Shown here: piece after piece, positions 33,429 through 45,007 of the stretch | How the letters are laid out: each line of letters starts with the position of its first letter | How positions within the stretch are numbered: the first letter of the stretch is position 1 | Assembly (NCBI GenBank): GCA_012845835.1 | Contig: JABAKD010000008.1 | Span: 6,990,775-7,054,774, forward strand | Direction: 5' to 3' | Origin: Undaria pinnatifida | Lineage: Eukaryota; Sar; Phaeophyceae; Laminariales; Alariaceae | Length of the DNA stretch: 64,000 nt | Program-made: the position numbers and the translations under genes | The notes under the pieces: model-generated | Database searches by the model: none | What the model was told of the DNA's origin: nothing | The model's input: the letters and a program-made list of their open reading frames with translations, nothing else

Positions 33429-36400
33429 ATGCGGCTCTATTTCTCGCTCCTGGGCTGTGCAACGTGCGCTTTTGCTTACAACAACGTCGCCATATCACGT
33501 CTCTCATCGGTACGTCGCAGCAGCGCAAGTCATCATGAGAGATCCAACACAGCACTGCAGCTGGGAACACCAGGAGGGGGGCGGGGAAAGCGCAAGTTGC
33601 CAGGGGGAAAGAACCAGCAGCGACCTCGCGGTGCCAATCCCGGTCGTGGTGGTAAAGCTAGGGACGGCGATGCTGCTGCTGCTCGAGCCAAGGCGAACGG
33701 TGTAAAGAAAAAGAAAGCGTCTTCAAAACTCACTGTCAACAAAAAGGACAATACCTCCAATAGCAGCAGCAGCAATAACAGTAGCAGCAACAGTAGCAGC
33801 AGTAGCATGTCTGTCCCCAATAACGTGAACATGATCTCGTTGTCAACCGCAGTGCAGCAGACAGCAGCGGCAGCAGTCGGCCTCCTCGCCGACACAGACG
33901 CAGCACGCGCCCTGCTATCCCCCTTGCAAGGCTGGCTCGCCTCCAAGCGCCGCGTAGCCGAAGCCGTAGCATCAGAAAAAGCCTCCGCCGCCGCAGCGAA
34001 AGCAGAGCAACAACGGCAACTTTCCGAGGACGCTTGGAAATCCCTCCTCCAAGAGAACACCCCCAAACCTATCACTGACACCTACAACGCGCTCGCTTCG
34101 GCCGCAGCGGCCCCGGGAAAGCTGGCTAAGAGCGTCGGGCAGACAGCAGAAGAAATCGCCGCGGCGCCCGCAAAAATTAAGAAGTTTTCGGACGAGGCGG
34201 TGGTTGCGGGTGGGGCGACGGTGGAAACACTTGCGTCGTTGCCTCGCCGTGCGCAGGAAGCGGTGGAGGCGGTGGAGGGGCTAGGGGTGCGGGCGGGGCA
34301 GGCTTTTGCCGATGGGGTGGGGGTATATGAGTGGTGGCGGGCAAGGGCGGAACGGTTGCCGAAGGAGTCGAAGCGACTGGTTGACGCTGTGAAGGTGAAG
34401 CTGGCGGAGACTTCGGAAGCGGCGGAGGTGCTTCCGAGCAGGCAAGTGTTTTTCGTAGCTGACGTCAGGAGTACATGCTCAGGGGAGTCACCAACCCGTA
34501 TCCTTCATGAGGATATACCGTTAATGACATACACCCCTTGCGATCAGCACGCGCGATCGAAGTATCACGTGCAGCGCGCAAACATGAGTTTCGATGGAGA
34601 TCTCGCAGCTGCGGTGTCCGTCGGTGAGTGTCTCCGTCTTGCGAGACAAGGGATGCATGTAGACTCGACGGCGGGATGTTTGTGCTCTGTTCGTTCATAT
34701 TAACACCTTTGTAGCACCCCTTCCTCATAAAACGCTCCGCCCCCTCCCCTGCCCCCAACGCCGCTCCGCTGAAACTCACTCGCCGGGAAAAAAAGGGTGC
34801 CAGATCTAATAGAAACCGTTACTGATGATGCCCGGTTGCTCGCGAGTGACTTGGCAGAGGGAACAGCAGCTGGGGTGGATGCGTTGTGGGGGGTGGCGGT
34901 CGAGGCTGGAAGCTCAACGGCGGAGCTGCTTTTGCGGCAAGCGTTAGCGCCCGTCCACGACTACCAGACATCGGCTAAACGGGTGAAAGTGGCGTTGGAC
35001 GAGGAGCAGGCGTTGCTTCCCCCGCCCCGCCCCCCCGTGGCCCCTGCAGGTGGGATTTGAGATACTGATATTGATAGGAGTATTAGTTTTGTGTTCGAGA
35101 CGTATGACCGCTTTTTGAATCCAATAGTTGCATGGCCATACGAAGTATCTCCTTACGGCAGTTGCGATGTATATCGCTGTCTTGAAGTGTGCGATCACAG
35201 ACCTTACATCTCCCTACGCGAATAATCGACGCGGGCAGTGGATGTGCTGGATGTCGACGGGCAACAACACTGTTTAATGCAACGTTTAATGTGTAGCACA
35301 CACTGCAGTAGACGAGTTTTCATTTCAGCAGTTTTTTTTTTTTGTATTGGCAGAGCATATCCCTGGAGCGTGTATGCAGGCACTGCCACTTGCTCTTTTG
35401 GTGCTATGGTATCGTGAACGTATCATACGATATTTGAGCAGGCTTCCCGACGTCAAGCATTATATTTCGCGAAGAGCTCTTCTAGTGGTGCTGAGTTGTT
35501 GGACGGGGGGTATATGGTAGGTGAGGAAAGACGGCCGTGCCAACGTTGGTCTGGCGCCCCCCGCCTTCCTCTTGCGTCTCCAACGAACCTCAAGTGGACT
35601 GGCGCACCACACGCGTCCATGTGATAATCCCAAGCGATGCAAATCACGCCGCGCGTTCTCCCCATGCCGGCGATGCTGCGGACACGTTCCACGTGTCCGT
35701 GACAAGCTCTTGAAGGAGGTTCTCTCCGTGGCCGCAAGACCTGAGAAAAAAACCCCGGTAGGGGTGTGCCTGAACTCTCTGAGGCTTGTTCCTCGCTTGA
35801 GGGGGTCTGTACCTCACCCAACACCTGACTTTTCAGAAAAAAAAAAAGTTCAACCGGGTGAATAATCTCACGGGTCATCCCACGGTAGGAGTGCAGCAAA
35901 TTGCAAGAACTTTCTGAGCTCCCAACATGAGGAGCTAGCTCAATGTCTCACCCGAAAGATGACTTGGAAGGCATTGTTTCGCGCAATCCGACCGACAGTT
36001 ATATGCGCCGTTCCTAAAACAGGTATCCCCGTAAAAATGCCAGACTAACCGGTAAAGTTGCTCCGCTTGAGGAGCTCAAACCGGCCAAAAACGTTTGGCC
36101 CATAAAATTGTGACCCGTGACCGAGGGAACCACTCCCATGGCCTAGGTGGCACTGTTTTTGTATCGCGAACGGTGTTCTGACGGGGTGTTGGGTGGTTCT
36201 CCGGTTGAGGAACCTCGATTTGACAGAAAAAAAAATGACCAAAAAATGCTACCCCCCTATTTAGCACGCTTCCTGACTGACGGATAACGAACCGACGGAT
36301 TCCCCTTCTCCAAACACTGTAGGATGTGTACCCCCACCACTACTTGGGCGTAACCCTACCCACTGCAAGATGTGAAGGCGTTTTTGTTGCGAGCGATCCG

Positions 36401-39400
36401 ATTGTAAAGTTAACCCTCAGTTAGTTGACAACGCGTTCAACGGCTGATGCTCTGCCTTCTTCTTAGTACGATTATAGCGTATGCTTGTTTTGCTTTTTTT
36501 CCTTCCACACCGGGAAATGTTTCTTTTTGAAGCCTTTCTTGTGTGACCATGGGGCTAGGTTTCAGGGAGTTGAATCGAATGTGAGATTATTCTCGCCATT
36601 TTTCATTCCTACGCTCCCTTCTGACGCTCTCTCGCTTCTCGCGCCTCTTCCTCCACGCTTTGGCGGGGTTGTCAGGTAACACCACGGGAGATGCAACTGC
36701 CACCACGACACCGATATCGACGTCGGCACAAGCTGGGGGGACGAAGCAGAAAGAGGAGGTTGAGGAGGATGCAAGAATGTCATGGTCGAGGCGCGGACTA
36801 CGAGGGAGAATTTCTGCATGGCGCCGGAGAAGGAGATCGGTAGACGCGGTGGTCACAGAAGCAGCGATAGTCACGGACGATGTGACGGACGAAGATGCCC
36901 TTGTAGACGAGGAAGCTGACAGCGCGCCCCTCGAGCTGATGATAGCAGTGCCGTCGCTCGGGGGGGCGGCACCTGTGCGCGAAGCGCAGGTAGAAGTTGC
37001 GCCAACCACGTCGCCACCGCCGCCGTCACCACCGCCGCTGGCTGTGCAGAGCACAGAAAATGAATTGAGTCGTCCCACGGGGGCGGGGCAGGGCGGAGAG
37101 GACGGTGTAGCAGGTGAAGCGACGGTCACCGGAACAACTTCTGGTAGCGTCAATGTTAGCGTCAGTGTCAGCGGAGGGAAAGACCCCGTCGGAGCAGATC
37201 TACCGGGATCTGTAACGACGTCGACGGGGGATAGAGCCGGCGCCGGCGCTGCTGTTGCATCACAAAGCGTGGTGGTTTCCTCTGCCTCTTCTGAGCCGCC
37301 TCTCGTCACGACGTCAGCGGAGGAACCACCCACTGAAAATACTAAGTCGGAGGGGAGTGGGGAGGTTACTTCGTCACTCGAGAACTTGCGGACAGGAGTC
37401 ACTTCGCGGTCTTCTCCGGCAGCCGGGGTTATTGACCAGGCCGTCGCGCAAACTTTAGACCAAGCTCCTACCGCCGCTGCTGCTGCTTCGGCGGCAGCCA
37501 TGGAATGCTCCGGGGCTTACCAGAAGAGCGCTTTGGCTGACGAGGTGACGTCGCGAGCAGCTGGGGTTGAGGATCCTCCCCCGCGAGGACAGACGAAGGC
37601 GTCGCCCTCCTTGCTTGTGGGTGGATCTTTGTCCTGGAATGCCATCGTCGACGCTGTTGCCGATGACGCGCGAGCCGGTGCAAAGGAAACGGGTGTCGGC
37701 GGCGATAATGATGGCGGCGGCGGTCGGAATGGTGCACTAGATGCCGGCGCGAAGGGACCAGCCGTAGCGGTCGCAGCCGTCGAAGTCCCTGAAGCTGGGT
37801 TGGTCTCAGCTGTCTCGGTCGCTTCCGTCGACGGTGCGGCAGCGGTTCCTGATGTTAACAGCACCGCCTCAGCTACCACGCCCGCTGCCACCGCCGCCAC
37901 TGCTGCATCCGCTACGACTACCTCCAAACAAGAGGATCGACGAAGCCTCGACGCCCCTGCTGCGCTCCGTTCTACTGCGGCAAAAGCCGTCGAACGATTT
38001 CCGGTGACAGAAGCGGCGGCGTCGGCGGCAACAGCGGCAGTGGCTAGAGACAAGGTAGATTTGGGTGCGGTCCCCGCCCCTTCCTCGTCCGCAATTTCCG
38101 GCGGCAGCGCACTTGGTAACGCTGTGCCGCTACCCAGCGCGACGAGTGGTGATGCTGCTGCAAACGTTAGTTTTGCTGAGGGCGGTGTTGCCTCCCAAGA
38201 CAGCGCGAAATTATCGACGAGGGATGATGCTGCGACGGAGGTTAACTCTGCGGAGGGCAGTGTTGCCTCCAAGGACAACGCGAATTTATCGACGCGGGAA
38301 ACGGTGGCCCCGGAACAGCCGCTCGTGCCGCCGGAATTAGTTCCAGCGAAACCCTTGGGGAGGAGCGGTAACGCGTCTGCCACCGTCCCCGCGGCCGATG
38401 GACCGGAAGGTTCGAGCTTGTGGGGCACGATGAACCCGGCGGCGGAGTTCCTTAAAGGGTGGGTGGAGAACGTGGTGCCGCAGAAGAAGCGGGAGCTCAA
38501 GCGGGAGAAGGCGTCCATCTGTTGGGAGCAGCAGTGGTAAGTATCTGGTATAAGTTGGTTTTACTTTTGCGGATAAGCAAAAAATATGTTTTGGCAATGC
38601 CCCGTTTGTTTGTTTTGTGTGTGGCTAAGTAGACGAGTTTACCGGGGCGTTTTTGTTTCGTTTGTTTCATGGATACGAGAATGTGTATGATCGTAGTACA
38701 CGTGTACGTGTTTTTTTTTGTGTTTGTGTCACGTGCTGTTCGCCCGCCTTGGAATTTGCGTCCTGCGGGGGTGGGGGTTGACGTTCGTTGTTTTCGTTTT
38801 GTTTGGGGATTTTGTACTCGTAATGGTGGCAATGCGCCCCAAGACGACGTCTCTTTGTGCAACGGTCGGTACCCGGTATAATACCAGGTAGCGGTTTTCG
38901 CGGCGACATGCGACAGAGCAAAGCGTTGTGTACGAATGAAGAGAAACAGGCTTTGGGGTTCGCGCGAAGGCGTTTGGACTGCCGCGATAAACTCGGTCGC
39001 GATCGGCTTGGCTCTGTTTATGGTAGTGCTCTTGACCGTTAAAACCATATGAATAGTACACGTGATCAGGCCCGAATTGGGTACTGAAGCTGCTCTTATT
39101 TTATATCCACCCAAGGCACAAGTAGATGACAACGAGGACCATCCTGCTCAATAGGAAAACCTGGCAAGGGATACTCTGTGTCCCCGAAGCAACCAACTTA
39201 CCTGGTGCGTAACGCTTTCGCTCCAATGGATGGTGCCTGCTGCCCGAAAGTATCCTGATGTCAACTGGCAAGTCTCCTGTTCGCTGCAGTGGATGATGCC
39301 TGCTGCTCGTCTGGTGCTCGTGGACGTGTGCTACTTGTATTAATTGTTCGCGACGCGTGGTGTCCTCTAGATCAGTTAACGTCATGAAGGTTCTTGTCTT

Positions 39401-42400
39401 TTGCACGCATGCCTAGAGTCGCTAACGTCATGAATCGTCGTTGCTTGCATCCGTCGGTGGCGCGTGCCTTCTCGCCCGCCCAACTCCAGGTATCCCGTCG
39501 CCTTATCTTCTGATCTTCCGAGTGCCCCGCAGCGGCGGCAAGGGAAAGAAGCCGCCATCCGCTTCCAGGCGAGCAAACAATCCTTTGATTCGCACATTTG
39601 ATATCCAACCAAAAGCTATACTCGAAAATATCTGGTAGATACGCTACACAAATGTATGTGGTGCATTCTGAGCCGATGAGCTGCACATGTAGAGCGCGTG
39701 TTCAATTCTTATTGGCTGACATTCATCATTCAGTCTCGAGAAGCAAGGCGTGTTTATACCGGCCACCCGAGTTGATTCAGCTTGGAGGTTGACACCCCGG
39801 GATAACCATGAGGGGCGAGTACGAGTTTCTAATTTACACTGCATAAAAAAAACAGAGGCTCCTTTCGAGTTGGCTGAAGCAGGATTCTTCGACCAAGGTT
39901 CTACGATCGCCGACTGACATACCATATGCATGGTTTCTCCAAATTATCCAAGTAAAAGAAGGCACCCAAGTTGGCGATAGTTAGATACAATAACTTGCTG
40001 CACGAAATCCAAGCTACAACTATGCTATATTTAACCTTTTGTAACGGCGCACGGTGGCGAGGATCCGATTCCCAACGTGAGCGGTGGATGGCCCGTGACA
40101 CTACCGCATAAATACGTCGTAAAACACTCCCTTGCTCCATTGTGATTGGTTTTACTTTACTCGATTGTGATAGTTTGTACCTTGGTAGGGTGGTGCGTGT
40201 TTGTACCGTTCTCGATTGCGATGGGTGTACCTTAAGTACGTACTCGATTGGGGTTGGTTGTAGTGATCCAAGGCCAGAAGAAGCTCGTCGAGAAGGGTCT
40301 TGTCGTGCTGGCGAGCGAGCACTCGCTTGCGCGGGAAGGACCGGACCGCGGATTGGACCGGATCGGAGTGAGTGGATTGATCGCTTCCACGCGTCACGTT
40401 GCCCGAAAATCCTTGAAGGGCGCCCTCCACTGTGGCCCTGCTTGGCACCCACTAGGTAAATGCTAACCATAACCTTTTAATGTCGCCCGCGCGGCGTGCT
40501 TTGTAGATGCTGGGCCAAGAGTATGAGCTTCTGCCGCGGCCTCTTCCGCTCGAAGAATTGGCCGGGACGAGCGCTGCTGACAGCGCGTGGAGCTGCCGAA
40601 CGGTCGTTAGTCCCGCCGCCGCCGCCGCAGCTGCCGCAGGGCGATCTGAAGACGCTCTGGAGACAGCGATCGAAATTCCTCTGAGAGAGTCTTCGGGCTT
40701 GCTTTGGATGTGGCCCGACCCTTCGCCCGAAGGTGAGAAACCGGTTTGATCGCGGACGCTTGCTACGATAGGGGTAGCATTTTTTTTTTGGCCAAATATT
40801 TCGGACTGACGGGGCTCCCCCCGCAGGGCAACTATTTACAGCCCATGAACTGCAGCTCTTATCTGCAGTTCGTGCGTTATTCCACTAACCCTAACCCTAA
40901 CGCTCTACGTCTGCGCCTCCTGAGTGGGAGCAGGGTGGCAATATGGGATCCGGTCCGGGCGGGGTGAGGGTAGAGGTATTGACCAATTAAAATGGAGGTG
41001 TGGTCTATTGAGCACCCCGTTTCAGCCGTTTCAACCCTAGAACACGAAAACGCAATACTAGCGTGTGGACTACTTAAGTTCCGCAATCCATAGGTTGTAA
41101 ATAGACCCCGTTCTCCCTTGGCCGCGGAACCCCCCAGTGTCGTTGAAATGGCGTTTGTGCTTTACAGCAGTATTCATTGAATACCTAGGCCGTGATATAG
41201 CATAGCCCGAAGGTGAGGTAACGTTTTGGTCGTAGGGTGGTAACGGTGGCCAATCGCGGATGTGGCCGCACTTCCTGCTGTGTGTTGTTGATGTTGTTGT
41301 TGTTGGTGGTGGTGGTGGTGTTGGTGTTGGTGGTGGTGGTGGTGTTGGTGTTGGTGTTGGTGCTGGTGTTGTTGGTGTTGGTGTTGGTGTTGTTGTTGTT
41401 GGTGTTAGTGTTGGTGTTGTTGTTCTTGGTGGCGGTGTTGGCATTGTGTTGGTGTTGGTGTTGTTGCTTCGTCTGCTGCTACTGTTGAGTTGTTTTCACA
41501 ATAACTTCTGTTGTCGCGATACTCGAGACCGTGGTGTATGGGAAGCTCCAAGTACTAAGTAGATTAAACGGTAGGGCCGCGCACCTCTATCGCCACCGGA
41601 GCGCAGGTTTTCATTGGGCTCAGCGACGGGGTGTTATTCCGCTCCAGCGACCCAACGAAACTTCAACCCGCCCAACCTCTCCCCCCAATGCTTCAAAGCC
41701 ATGCTCGCGCACATGCCCCTGACCCCTCTGGCCAATCGATTTGACCTCTGCCTTCCCCCCCTCCCCCCCCACGTCCTCCCTCTTTTGCTCTCTCTCTCCA
41801 CGTTGGGTTTTCTCCGTTTAATCGCAACCGCCCCCCAAAAAACGGCATGCGCGTTACATTGCACGTGGTACACGATGCGGCAGGGCTTGCGGCAGCGGCG
41901 CTCATAAACCCTGCGCCCGTGCCCGAGTTCGCTCGCGATTCGACGGCATGCGATCGGGGGAAAGGCGAGGCGGCTGGGCCGTGGCGGCAGCTCCTGCGAC
42001 AGCGGCGACAGCGGCGGCAACGCGCAGCAGAAGTAGGCGCCCGGCGTCGGCGGCATGAAGTTGTCGAGCGGGAGCTTTCTTGCAGTTACGCCGAAGCGGT
42101 CAGAGCGCTTCTAGGTGCCTCGCACGGCGCGGCAGTGTTGGCGGCAGCGACAAGCGGGGATGGGAAGGAACTCGTGAAGGATTTAATTATAGAAGTTGTC
42201 GACGGTGCTTTCCCGTCGATCGCTGGCGCTGGCGCTTCAGGATTCAGAGGCAGGTTTTATATCCCTATTTCACAGCTTCGCCCCAAAGTACTCCCCCCCT
42301 CCGTCACCCAGCCACCTTCTCCTCTCAGCCATTCCATCTCTCAACCACGCCCCGCCCACACCTGCTAACTCCTAACCAAGTATTTAATAGTATGAACGGC

Positions 42401-44435
42401 GCTCCGTCTCGAAAGGGATGCGTGGTCAATGGCCAAGTGTCTTAAGGTAAGCAACAAGTGAGTACCCCCCCTACTCCCCCCCTCCCCTACGTCGCCCCGC
42501 TTCTTTACCCTATCAGCCGCTTTCGACACCTCCTGTCGGCGAGGCGAAGTCTCCATCTCGCCTCCAACGGTTATCGACCCCCTCCCCCCCGCCCCGCTCC
42601 GCCACCTCCTCCTCTCAGCCGCTGTTAACCCCTGCCGTCCCCTCCCCCCTCCCCTCCGTCACCTCACTTCTTTGTTCTTGTCCCCTCCCCACTCTCGCCC
42701 CTCCCGCCTCTTTTCTCCTGCCAGCCTCCTTCGACACCTCCGGCCGGCGGGGAGAAGTATCCATGTCGCCTCCGGCGGTTATCGAGTGGCGGTTCTCACC
42801 CCCGTCTCCTAATTCCGCCCGACACTCCTTGGCAGACCAAGGCCGCGGAGCTGACCAAGACCAACGGCAGGAGGCCCTCGCGTGGAAAGACCAAGGAGTC
42901 GATAGCCTCGACGGCTCGGTACCCGTACCCGGCGAGAGAGTAGCGGCGGTGGCGGCAGCGGTGGGTGGGGGGGAGACTGGAGGAGGCAGGAGCCCGCGGC
43001 GGTGGCTGCGCAGACGCTTGTCGGGGCTCAGGATAGGTGGTGGCGGTGGTAGTAACAGTAGCAGTAGCAGTAGCGGTGGTGGTGGTGGGGGCGGTAGCAG
43101 TGGTGGGGGCGGTCAAGATGGCAGCAAACGCGGTTTCCAACGTGGTGGTCAAGGCGGTAGCCGAAGCGCCGACAACGGGTTTTGTAGAGAGGTTACGCGG
43201 GAACGGTCGGGGGACGCACGCCGAGGAGGGACGATACGCTACGTGGTCGTCGCCTCTCCAACCGGGCCGGGGTGCACGAGGGTGTTCGCAAGGTGGGCGT
43301 GGCAGCGGGGTTGGGGGTTTGGGGGGGTGGGGGTGGGACGTACTTATTTGTTGCTTGCCTTCGTCGTTCGACCATTGAGTACGCCTCCCTTTCGAGACGG
43401 AGCACCGTTCCTACTCCTAACAGAGATGCCTCCAATGTGTGGGCGCTCGTTACGTTGTTATCATCTGTTATCGGGGGGGGGGGGGGGGGCGTACAGGGGC
43501 GGGTCGCCCGGTGCCGGCCCTTGGGGTGCTTGCGCTGACCGACAACATTTTAATATTTTCCGCCGGGCGGGCAACGAGGCATTCATGGCTATCCCTGTTT
43601 TTTTGTTGCTATCACGTCGCTGTGTAACCAACCACCAACGAGACTACTCCACGTGATACGGACCAGGACACACGATACTGCGCACTCAACCGTTTTACTA
43701 CACAATGGGCACCTCGATTTAACCGTTTTAGCACCGTTTTAGCACCGCACTCCCGACATGGGGACAAAGTACTTGGAGTTAGACTAGGATCGCTTCAGGA
43801 GTTGGAAATGGGTTAATAGCTCACAAGATAAGAACGTTCGGGCCCCAAATCCCTCCCTATACAAACTTCAAGTAATTTTGTCCCCCAAAAGGGTTTCCAG
43901 TAGTGAAAGCGTTAAAGAGCGATTAGATCGGCATGTCCTGCCTATTCTAAAAGCTAACTATTGCCCAGTGCGGTCAAGAGCAGTGTGTAGACGGGGGCGC
44001 TTGTCTCGGCTTGTCATGGGGTGCTCTCAAAGCAATGTAGAACCACCACTGTATTCAGAGATGTTTCGTTGTTCGACTAGTTAAGAAAACTCGGCGATTG
44101 CTTATTCTGCGTGTTTCGTGATCGACCGTTCTAATCTCTTCCCCCCCCCTTCCCCCCCCCCCCCGCCCGGTAGGCTTGAAACAGAGCCTTCGAGGTCGCT
44201 GGACGGCCCGTCCCTGTGGTGGTCCCGACGAATTCGACGTGCTCTTCTTGTCGAGGCCCTAGACAATGCCGCGGCCGCCGCTGAAACCGCTTCCCGCCCA
44301 AGAAACGCCTCGCAAGGTGCAACTGACGCGAATAACAGTGATGGTGGTGGCGACGGGCAGCAGCAAAAGCGACTGTTTCTATCGTCGGCCGTGGAAGAGT
44401 GGCTGGAGAGGACGGTCAAGGACGGCCCTTTCTGA
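33429..44435 (+). CDS. Large low-complexity protein with plastid-type presequence, function unknown
   Basis: Model: 33429-34441, 34796-35049, 36676-38536, about 40264-40367, 40507-40732, 41884-42249, 42836-43292, 44174-44435 (TGA), about 1500 residues. Phases agree at every junction except the start of the fourth exon, where an additional exon or another acceptor is needed. From the Met at 33429 the N-terminus is MRLYFSLLGCATCAFAYNN, a signal peptide with an ASAFAP-like CAFAY site; in-frame Mets also exist at 33309 and 33399. The mature part is a basic Lys/Arg region, Ser/Asn runs, Ala-rich amphipathic helices, then a 620-residue Ala/Val/Ser/Thr-rich exon without a known fold, and more helical segments (VTDDARLLASDLAEG, VLAAATSGDGKELVKDLII). 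Introns 1 and 6 appear to use GC donors (AG|GCAAGT, AG|GCAGGT). No enzyme motif is visible. Which frame the Gly-rich part of exon 7 uses is less sure. Confidence 0.6.
34442..34795 (+). other. GC-AG intron carrying a decayed repeat copy
   Basis: The donor is AGCAG|GCAAGTG and the acceptor AAAAAAAG|GGTGCC; both sides fit phase 2 only with a GC donor. About 34485-34635 is a diverged copy of the dispersed GATCGGAGTATCACA repeat (GCGATCGAAGTATCACGTGC and GAGTTTCGATGGAG are recognisable). Confidence 0.6.
35050..36675 (+). other. Intron 2 of the low-complexity gene
   Basis: Phase-1 GT-AG intron (CTGCAG|GTGGGA ... TTGTCAG|GTAAC). About 35870-36130 belongs to a repeat family shared with 45870-46080 (GCGCAATCCGACCGACA, CGTTTGGCCCA). 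An open frame of 148 codons on the minus strand at 35453-35899 has no recognisable domain. Confidence 0.6.
38537..40263 (+). other. Intron 3 region of the low-complexity gene
   Basis: Begins with a textbook donor (TG|GTAAGTAT) in phase 2. The following exon frame (GQKKLVEKG...) has no acceptor in the matching phase, so a small exon probably lies here. No repeat family was identified in it. Confidence 0.45.
41280..41466 (+). repeat. GTT/GGT microsatellite
   Basis: About 185 bp of GTT and GGT triplets in the intron between exons ending 40732 and starting 41884 of the low-complexity gene. Confidence 0.95.
42385..42480 (+). repeat. CTCCGTCTCGAAAGGGA repeat, intronic copy 1
   Basis: GGCGCTCCGTCTCGAAAGGG, GCGTGGTCAATGGCC and AAGTGAGTACC then C-rich sequence; family members at 43318-43450 (minus), 44876-45007 and 49920-50049 (plus). 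Confidence 0.75.
43318..43450 (-). repeat. CTCCGTCTCGAAAGGGA repeat, intronic copy 2
   Basis: The complement carries the same CTCCGTCTCGAAAGGGAGGC and CCAACATTTGG-like segments and ends in a G/C tract. It begins just after the last predicted donor (43292) of the low-complexity gene. Confidence 0.7.
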
Positions 44436-44875
44436 GGGCGTTGTGCTGTCGGACAGGAAAAAAACAACCGAGTTAAATCGACACACAGGACACGGTTGGA
44501 TGTCAGAGTGTGGTGAGCTTAATCCGTTTAGAATTACACCCACTTTTCTGAGGAGTTACCCGCATTTCTGGGACAACCATCACTCTTGAAATTATAATAG
44601 GATGAGTTTTTTTGGAGTGGTGAACGGATCAAAAAGCAAAAGCCTGTGTTTTTTTTATACTTTTGCCCATGTGCTGGAGGATTTATGGATGAAGGAATAA
44701 CGCCTTCCTGCGTTGGGAAAACTCGACCTTCCTCTTGTGCGTACTGCGTGTACCCGTGGGATGTGGCGTGCTGGTGGCGAGCCGAAGCCAGCCCTGTAAT
44801 TGGTGGGAAAAGTCGGGGTTCCTCTGCAACATCGTCTCCGCTCTTTGTTTTTTTTGCGCCCCCCCGAGAAGCGTA

Positions 44876-45007
44876 ATGAGCGCCCAAATGTTGGAGGTGT
44901 CTCTCTTAGGATTAGAAACGATGCTCCGTCTCGAAAGGGATGCGTGGTCAATGGTCAAATGACTAAGGCAAGCATCAAATAAGTACGCCCCCCCCCCCCC
45001 CCCCGCT
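44876..45007 (+). repeat. CTCCGTCTCGAAAGGGA repeat, copy 3
   Basis: TAATGAGCGCCCAAATGTTGG start and a poly-C end at about 44988-45004. Confidence 0.8.

Noticed and set aside
35453-35899. 148-codon minus-strand and 114-codon plus-strand frames in intron 2 of the low-complexity gene
   Set aside because: Overlapping on both strands, no domain, adjacent to repeat sequence; possibly a transposon relic but unsupported.
36587-38518. Long minus-strand frames (304 and 333 codons) opposite exon 3 of the low-complexity gene
   Set aside because: GC-rich Ala/Ser-coding sequence leaves the antisense open; the plus frame joins neighbouring exons in phase and the antisense does not.
42796-43152. Thr-rich minus-strand frame opposite exon 7
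   Set aside because: Reflects the GGT/AGT simple repeat; not joined to any exon.
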